Of a stretch of DNA of 64,000 nt, positions 58,904 to 64,000 are shown in pieces. The translations under genes were made by a program, and so were the position numbers. Under the pieces are notes generated by a model. It was given only the letters and a program-made list of their open reading frames with translations, was not told the origin of the DNA and ran no database searches. The first letter of the stretch is position 1. Every line of letters starts with the position of its first letter. The DNA is from Streptomyces sp. AC558_RSS880. Its GTDB lineage: Bacteria > Actinomycetota > Actinomycetes > Streptomycetales > Streptomycetaceae. The stretch lies in the NCBI RefSeq assembly GCF_019049255.1, contig NZ_JAGMUJ010000130.1, positions 217,894 through 281,893 on the forward strand, read 5' to 3'.

Positions 58904-60658
58904 GTGAGCATCGCAGCAGAGGAATCCGGTCCGCCCGCCTGGCGGCTGCTCCTCGGATATGTACGACCGCACCGGTGGGCCCTGCTGGGCGGTGCCGTGC
59001 TGTCCCTGATGACCGGGGCGACGGGGCTGATGCTGCCGCTGGTGGCGCGGGACCTGATCGACGACCTCTCGGACGACCGGGCGATCACCGGCGCGCTGCT
59101 GCTGATGTCGGCGCTCGTGGTCGCCAACGCCGTGCTGGGGGCGCTGGGTTCGTACGTGCTGCGGCGCACCGCCGAGTCGGTGGTGCTCGGGGCGCGGCGC
59201 TCGCTGTCGTCGTACCTGCTGCGGCTGCGGATCACCGCCGTCGACCGCAGTGAGCCGGGCGATCTGATGGCCCGCGTCACCTCCGACACCACCCTGCTGC
59301 GCGAGGTGACCACGGACTCGCTGGTCGGTCTCGGCACGGGCGGGCTGACCCTGATCGCGACCGTGGTGCTGATGGGTTTCGTGGACCCGGTGCTGCTGGG
59401 TGTCACCCTGGGGGTGATCGCGCTCGCGGGCACGGTGCTGGGGGTGATCGTGCCGCACATCAACCGGGCCTCCCGGCAGGCGCAGGACGCGGTCGGTGCC
59501 ATGGGTGCCTCGCTGGAGCGGGTGCTCGGCGCGCTGCGCACGGTCAAGGCGTCCGGTGCCGAGCCGCGCGAGGAGCGCGCGCTGCACGAGGCCGCGCAGG
59601 AGTCGTGGCGGCAGAGCGTGCGCGCCGCCAAGTGGTCGGCCGCGGCGGGCAACACGGCCGGGCTGGCGATGCAGATCGCGTTCATCACGGTGCTCGCGGT
59701 GGGCGGCGCGCGGGTGGCGACGGACGCCATCGACATCGGGACGCTGGTGGCGTTCCTGCTGTTCGTGTTCTATCTGATGGCGCCGATCCAGCAGGTCGTC
59801 GGCGCGCTCACGCAGTACCAGACGGGCAGTGCCGCCCTCGCCCGGATCCAGGAGGCGCTGCGGCTGCCCGCGGAACCGGCCGCCGAGCCCGCGCGGCTGC
59901 CCGACACCGGCACGGCGCCCGCCGCGCTCGCCTTCGAGGACGTCCGCTTCCGGTACGCCGACGACCTGCCGTACGTCCACCACGGGGTGACGTTCACCGT
60001 GCCCGCCCAGGGCATGACCGCGTTCGTCGGCCCGTCCGGCGCGGGCAAGACCACCGTCTTCTCCCTCATCGAGCGGTTCTACGACCCCGACTCCGGGGTG
60101 ATCACGCTCGACGGCCGTGATCTGGCCGACTGGGAGCTGCCGCGGCTGCGGGCCGCGATCGGGTACGTCGAGCAGGACGCGCCGGTGCTGTCGGGCTCCC
60201 TGCGGGACAACCTGCTGCTGGGCAACCCCGAGGCGGACGACGGCACCCTGACGCGGGTGCTGAAGACGACCCGGCTCGACGGTCTGGTGTCCCGGCTGCC
60301 GGACGGGCTCGACACCCTCGTCGGGCATCGCGGCACCAAGCTGTCCGGCGGTGAGCGCCAGCGGGTCGCCATAGCCCGCGCCCTGCTGCGCCGCCCCCGG
60401 CTGCTGCTGCTCGACGAGGCCACCTCGCAGCTCGACGCGGTGAACGAGGCGGCGCTGCGCGACACCGTCGCCGACGTGGCGCGCACGACGACGGTCCTGG
60501 TCGTCGCGCACCGGCTGTCCACGGTGACGGCGGCCGACCGGATCGTGGTGATGGACGCGGGCCGGGTACGGGCCGTCGGCACGCACCGGGAGCTGGTGAC
60601 CGCCGATCCGCTGTACGCGGAGCTGGCGGCCACGCAGTTCCTGGCGACGGCCGAGTGA
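58904..60658 (+). CDS. ABC exporter half-transporter (TMD-NBD fusion, 584 aa)
   Basis: The transmembrane domain covers about 20-310 and the nucleotide-binding domain about 340-580. Motifs: Walker A GPSGAGKTT, Q-loop GYVEQDAPVLSGSLRDNLLL, signature LSGGERQRVAIARAL, Walker B LLLLDEATSQLD, H-loop VVAHRLSTV. All are intact. GTG with AGGGGGG 5 bases upstream. It differs clearly from the exporter at 27241 and probably forms its own homodimer. Substrate unknown; family members include drug and lipid exporters. Confidence 0.9.
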   Translation: MSIAAEESGPPAWRLLLGYVRPHRWALLGGAVLSLMTGATGLMLPLVARDLIDDLSDDRAITGALLLMSALVVANAVLGALGSYVLRRTAESVVLGARRSLSSYLLRLRITAVDRSEPGDLMARVTSDTTLLREVTTDSLVGLGTGGLTLIATVVLMGFVDPVLLGVTLGVIALAGTVLGVIVPHINRASRQAQDAVGAMGASLERVLGALRTVKASGAEPREERALHEAAQESWRQSVRAAKWSAAAGNTAGLAMQIAFITVLAVGGARVATDAIDIGTLVAFLLFVFYLMAPIQQVVGALTQYQTGSAALARIQEALRLPAEPAAEPARLPDTGTAPAALAFEDVRFRYADDLPYVHHGVTFTVPAQGMTAFVGPSGAGKTTVFSLIERFYDPDSGVITLDGRDLADWELPRLRAAIGYVEQDAPVLSGSLRDNLLLGNPEADDGTLTRVLKTTRLDGLVSRLPDGLDTLVGHRGTKLSGGERQRVAIARALLRRPRLLLLDEATSQLDAVNEAALRDTVADVARTTTVLVVAHRLSTVTAADRIVVMDAGRVRAVGTHRELVTADPLYAELAATQFLATAE

Positions 60659-60781
60659 GCGGCGCCGGGCGGCGCGGGGGCCTGGCTTGCCGTGCCCGGC
60701 GGGCCGGAGGACGCTCGTAGGAGGGGCCGTCCCGGCCCGCCGGAGGTCCGGGCCGCGGCCCCGCGGAGGAGGTGGGTCACC

Positions 60782-61147
60782 ATGACGACCGCGGCACACC
60801 CCGTCTTCGGCACCGACACGCTGCGCCGGGGCATCGAGGCGGACACGTCGGCGACGCTGGTGTCGCTCTACGCGGACGACGCGGAACTGCGCATCGTGGA
60901 CCGCAACACCCAGCCCAGCCACCCCAAGGTCCTGCGCGGCCGGGACGAGATCGCCGCCATGCTCGACGACGTCTACAGCCGCGACATGACGCACTCCCTC
61001 GAGGCGTGCGTCGTCCAGGGCGATCACGCCGCCTACTGCGAGAGCTGCCGGTACCCGGACGGGGTGCGGGTGCTGTCGGAGTCGATGCTCACGCTGCGGG
61101 ACGGCAAAATCACCGGACAGGTGATGATCCAGGCCTGGGACGAGTAG
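60782..61147 (+). CDS. SnoaL/NTF2-like small protein (121 aa)
   Basis: A single cone-shaped NTF2-like fold: RRGIEADTSATLVSLYADDA, ELRIVDRNTQPSHPKVLRGR, DEIAAMLDDVYSRDMTHSLE, RVLSESMLTLRDGKITGQVM. Function is usually unknown; some members are hydrolases, isomerases or ligand binders. ATG with GGAGGAGGTG upstream. Monocistronic, convergent with the CU044_5270 gene. Confidence 0.85.
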   Translation: MTTAAHPVFGTDTLRRGIEADTSATLVSLYADDAELRIVDRNTQPSHPKVLRGRDEIAAMLDDVYSRDMTHSLEACVVQGDHAAYCESCRYPDGVRVLSESMLTLRDGKITGQVMIQAWDE

Positions 61148-61167
61148 GAACGGTGGTTCGGAGGTGA

Positions 61168-62160
61168 TCAGCGCATCCAGGCGCTGTACTGCATGACATC
61201 GCCCGCCCGCACACCGTACTCGGGCTGGTCGGTGGTGAACGTCTGTTCCAGTCCGAGGACGGCGCCCGTGGACGGGTCCAGGATCAGCATGTGGCGGACG
61301 CCGGAGCCGTCGTCGTACACATAGGCCTGGCCGGGACGGCCCAGCCGGTCCGTGACCTGGCCCGCGGACCGTAGCCCGTCCGCGTCCGCCAGCAGGCGGG
61401 CGAGCGCGGCGGACTCACGCGCGCCGAGCGTCCAGTGGTTCAGCAACTGCGCGGTGGCGTCCAGGAGTTCAGGCGTCGTCCGGATCTCGCCGTACGCCGC
61501 CTCGGCAAGATAGGCGCGCAGCCGGGTGGGGTCGTGCGGCGGACGGCTGGCGGGCGGGACGTCGCTCCAGCTCGGCGGGAAGGCCTGCCGGCTGATCACC
61601 TGTCCGTCGTCGACGAGGCGTGGCTCGCCGTCCTCGTCGGTGAGGACGGGCCGGCCCGGGTGCCGGGGGTCGGTGGCCACGACGAGTTCGGTGTGCCGGC
61701 CGTCGGGCGTCCAGCGCACGATGCGCTCCTCGGGCAGGGTGATCGGCGGCTCCGTGTCGCTCATGCCCAGGCTCCAGGACCGCACATGCGTGCCCCTGCG
61801 CGGTGCCGGGATGCCGTCGGCCGCGGCCGTCGCGGCCCGCTCCGCGAGCCGCTCCAGTGGTACGGGCGCGGCGTCCGCCACGACGGACAGCGGGCGGGGC
61901 ACGGCGATCGCGGGGGTGGCGGCGGGGCCGCCGAGCAGCAGGACGGAGGTGAGCGCGGCGACGGCGGCGACGGCAGCGAGGGCCCAGACCGGCCGGAAGC
62001 GGCCTCCGAGCCGCAGCGGGATACGCCGTCCGATGCTCCCGTCGTCCATCAGCCGGCCGAGATGGTGCTCCGCCCTGTGGTCGAGGGGGCCGTCGCCGAA
62101 GTGGGGGCCGTCGTCCGGCACCGGGTTGGCGCGGCGCAGCAGGTCGAGTTCGTCAGTCAT
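61168..62160 (-). CDS. CU044_5270-family membrane-anchored protein, sigma-factor partner (330 aa)
   Basis: A short cytoplasmic N-terminus of about 55 residues (MTDELDLLRRANPVPDD) precedes one transmembrane helix (VWALAAVAAVAALTSVLLLG) and an extracytoplasmic domain matching the CU044_5270 family (EERIVRWTPDGRHTELVV, GVRHMLILDPSTGAVLGLEQ). Such proteins are encoded right after ECF sigma genes and probably act as unusual anti-sigma or sensor proteins. The start overlaps the end of the sigma gene by 8 bases, so it is translationally coupled. Confidence 0.88.
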   Translation of the reverse strand: MTDELDLLRRANPVPDDGPHFGDGPLDHRAEHHLGRLMDDGSIGRRIPLRLGGRFRPVWALAAVAAVAALTSVLLLGGPAATPAIAVPRPLSVVADAAPVPLERLAERAATAAADGIPAPRRGTHVRSWSLGMSDTEPPITLPEERIVRWTPDGRHTELVVATDPRHPGRPVLTDEDGEPRLVDDGQVISRQAFPPSWSDVPPASRPPHDPTRLRAYLAEAAYGEIRTTPELLDATAQLLNHWTLGARESAALARLLADADGLRSAGQVTDRLGRPGQAYVYDDGSGVRHMLILDPSTGAVLGLEQTFTTDQPEYGVRAGDVMQYSAWMR

Positions 62161-62698
62161 GGCCGTGGTCCTTGGAGGCGTTCGCGTCGGCGAGTGCGGG
62201 GCACAGTCGGTCGATCTCGGCTCTCAGCCGTCGGCGGGCGCGGTGCAGCCGCATGGTGGCGGCCCGTCGGCCGCAGCCGAGGGCGACGGCGACCTCGTCG
62301 ATGCCGAGTTCCTCCCATGCGGTCAGCCGCAGCACCTCCTGGTCGCCGGGGGCGAGCCGGGCCAGCGCCTCGTGCACCCAGTCGCCCGGTGTCTCGGTGC
62401 CGGGGCCGGACACGACGTGCCGGCGGTGGGCGGTGTGGTCGTTGCCGAGCCGGTCGACGAGCCGCCGCCGGCGCCCCTGGCCGCGTACCGCGTTGGCCAG
62501 ACAGTTGCGTGCCACCCCGTACAGCCACGGCAGCGGGGAGGCCGGCAGGTCCGCCCGGCGCCGCCAGGCGACCGTGAACACCTCCGCCACCACTTCCTCC
62601 ACCTCGCTCGTACGCCCGTCCAGTCGCCGCGCGACATAGCGGCTGACCGCCCAGTAGTGCTCGCGATAGGCAGCGGCGAAGATCTCGTCGTCGCTCAT
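62153..62698 (-). CDS. ECF-type RNA polymerase sigma factor (181 aa)
   Basis: Sigma region 2 (YREHYWAVSRYVARRLDGRT, WLYGVARNCLANAVRGQGRR) and region 4 (VHEALARLAPGDQEVLRLTA, WEELGIDEVAVALGCGRRAA, TMRLHRARRRLRAEI). The order and length fit a sigma-70 ECF of about 180 aa. ATG 62698; ribosome-binding site weak. It is coupled to the CU044_5270 gene and divergent from cytochrome oxidase subunit I. The signal is unknown. Confidence 0.9.
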   Translation of the reverse strand: MSDDEIFAAAYREHYWAVSRYVARRLDGRTSEVEEVVAEVFTVAWRRRADLPASPLPWLYGVARNCLANAVRGQGRRRRLVDRLGNDHTAHRRHVVSGPGTETPGDWVHEALARLAPGDQEVLRLTAWEELGIDEVAVALGCGRRAATMRLHRARRRLRAEIDRLCPALADANASKDHGHD

Positions 62699-62804
62699 GC
62701 CCCGTTCGTGTCCGGCATCCCCGCGATCGTCACAGCCGTTTTCCGTGATCCATGTCGCATCGTCCGAGTGTGACCGGCGGGCGGGGCGCGGACACAGGCG
62801 GGTC

Positions 62805-64000
62805 GTGAAAAGCATCAACGGACTCAGGGGCCGCAAGGGCCTCACGTGGCTGACGACCACGGACCACAAGACGATCGGCACGCTGTATCTGGTGACGTCG
62901 TTCGTGTTCTTCATCATCGGTGGCGTGATGGCCCTGGTGATGCGCGCCGAGCTGGCCCGGCCGGGCCTGCAGATCGTGTCGAACGAGCAGTTCAACCAGG
63001 CGTTCACGATGCACGGCACGATCATGCTGCTGATGTTCGCGACGCCGCTGTTCGCCGGTTTCGCCAACTGGATCATGCCGCTGCAGATCGGCGCGCCGGA
63101 CGTCGCCTTCCCGCGGCTGAACATGTTCGCCTACTGGCTGTACCTGTTCGGCTCGCTGATCGCGGTCGGCGGTTTCCTCACCCCGGACGGGGCGGCCGAC
63201 TTCGGCTGGTTCGCCTACTCCCCGCTGTCCGACGCGGTCCGCTCGCCGGGCATCGGCGCCGACATGTGGATCATGGGCCTGGCGTTCTCCGGCTTCGGCA
63301 CCATCCTCGGCTCGGTCAACTTCATCACCACGATCATCTGCATGCGCGCGCCCGGCATGACGATGTTCCGCATGCCGATCTTCACCTGGAACGTGCTGCT
63401 GACCGGTGTGCTGGTCCTGCTCGCCTTCCCGGTGCTGGCCGCGGCGCTGTTCGCGCTGGAGGCGGACCGCAAGTTCGGCGCGCACATCTTCGACTCGGCC
63501 AACGGCGGGGCGCTGCTGTGGCAGCACCTGTTCTGGTTCTTCGGCCATCCCGAGGTGTACATCATCGCGCTGCCGTTCTTCGGCATCGTCAGTGAGATCA
63601 TCCCGGTCTTCTCCCGCAAGCCGATGTTCGGCTACATGGGCCTGATCGGCGCGACCATCGCGATCGCGGGCCTGTCGGTGACGGTGTGGGCGCACCACAT
63701 GTACGTCACGGGCGGTGTGCTGCTGCCGTTCTTCTCCTTCATGACCTTCCTGATCGCGGTGCCGACGGGCGTGAAGTTCTTCAACTGGATCGGCACCATG
63801 TGGAAGGGGTCGTTGAGTTTCGAGACCCCGATGCTGTGGACGCTGGGCTTCCTGATCACCTTCACCTTCGGTGGTCTGACCGGCGTCATCCTGGCCTCGC
63901 CCCCGCTGGACTTCCACGTCTCCGACAGCTACTTCGTGGTGGCGCACTTCCACTACGTCGTCTTCGGCACGGTCGTCTTCGCGATGTTCGCCGGCTTCCA
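62805..64000 (+). CDS. ctaD: Cytochrome c oxidase subunit I CtaD, second copy (partial, right edge)
   Basis: At least 398 codons, open to the window edge. A heme-copper oxidase subunit I: TMHGTIMLLMF (heme a ligand His), WFFGHPEVYIIALPF (Cu-B His and cross-linked Tyr), WAHHMYVTGG (Cu-B His pair) and VVAHFHYVVFG (heme a and a3 His) are present. The N-terminus VKSINGLRGRKGLTWLTTTD is shorter than that of the main actinobacterial CtaD. No ctaC or ctaE is next to it. It lies alone, divergent from an ECF sigma gene, so it is probably an extra ctaD. GTG with a weak AGGCGGG site. Confidence 0.9.
   Translation, partial: MKSINGLRGRKGLTWLTTTDHKTIGTLYLVTSFVFFIIGGVMALVMRAELARPGLQIVSNEQFNQAFTMHGTIMLLMFATPLFAGFANWIMPLQIGAPDVAFPRLNMFAYWLYLFGSLIAVGGFLTPDGAADFGWFAYSPLSDAVRSPGIGADMWIMGLAFSGFGTILGSVNFITTIICMRAPGMTMFRMPIFTWNVLLTGVLVLLAFPVLAAALFALEADRKFGAHIFDSANGGALLWQHLFWFFGHPEVYIIALPFFGIVSEIIPVFSRKPMFGYMGLIGATIAIAGLSVTVWAHHMYVTGGVLLPFFSFMTFLIAVPTGVKFFNWIGTMWKGSLSFETPMLWTLGFLITFTFGGLTGVILASPPLDFHVSDSYFVVAHFHYVVFGTVVFAMFAGF

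Overview
The window is high-GC actinobacterial DNA that looks like Streptomyces. Third codon positions are almost all G or C. GTG and TTG starts preceded by GGAGG-type sites are common. Several families are typical of the genus: a DUF397/XRE pair, DUF5133, DUF5709, DUF3662, SpoIIE-type phosphatases with anti-sigma-like ATPase domains, a mycothiol-dependent dehydrogenase and a TgmA/TgmB graspetide pair. About 65 protein genes are supported. I saw no rRNA, tRNA, CRISPR array, insertion sequence or replication origin. The mix of single regulators, paralogues of housekeeping genes (a lone proteasome beta subunit, a lone cytochrome oxidase subunit I) and gene remnants suggests accessory chromosome rather than the conserved core; that is an inference.

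Layout. 0-4 kb: a small Cys-containing protein, a large TPR protein and the decayed remnant of a NasA-type nitrate reductase. 3.9-7.4 kb: a PF04672 methyltransferase and an XRE-DUF5753/DUF397 pair divergent from a single-domain ATPase. 7.6-12.6 kb: a PAS-GAF-SpoIIE-ATPase phosphatase, an NADPH-ferredoxin reductase behind an iron-box-like site, and a lamin-tail secreted protein. 12.6-18.4 kb: a GH65 phosphorylase, an orphan DevS/DosS-like sensor kinase and a divergent flavohemoprotein with a DosR-box-like palindrome upstream. 18.4-20.7 kb: a four-gene roadblock/LC7 operon. 21-27 kb: secreted and membrane small proteins, the graspetide genes tgmA-tgmB and a GlxA-type regulator. 27-33 kb: an ABC exporter, an aldo/keto reductase, a VOC protein, a Gfo/Idh/MocA oxidoreductase and a Tat-exported GH64 glucanase. 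33-42 kb: DUF5709, an extra proteasome beta subunit, a GT-C-like membrane protein, a coupled HAD mutase plus second GH65, a P-loop sugar/nucleoside kinase, a GNAT, and an orphan DUF3662. 42-49 kb: an RpiR regulator, an ANTAR-GAF-PAS-SpoIIE phosphatase, a peptidoglycan-binding/ATP-grasp pair, and a TetR regulator next to an OB-fold zinc-ribbon protein. 49-58.8 kb: methyltransferase/MalY-like lyase, a chymotrypsin-fold secreted protease, a halved EamA transporter, an L,D-transpeptidase, two SDRs and mscR coupled to an MBL hydrolase. 58.9-64 kb: a second ABC exporter, a SnoaL-like protein, an ECF sigma factor coupled to a CU044_5270 protein, and a divergent cytochrome oxidase subunit I that runs off the right edge.

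The most distinctive system is the compact graspetide locus at 23.6-24.8 kb, which has a precursor and its ATP-grasp ligase but no neighbouring methyltransferase. Next are a possible hypoxia/NO module (sensor kinase, DosR-like box, flavohemoprotein), the stand-alone proteasome beta subunit with all catalytic residues present, and the roadblock operon that lacks the GTPase and kinase of a conservon. Starts were chosen by ribosome-binding site and family length; uncertain ones are flagged in the entries.
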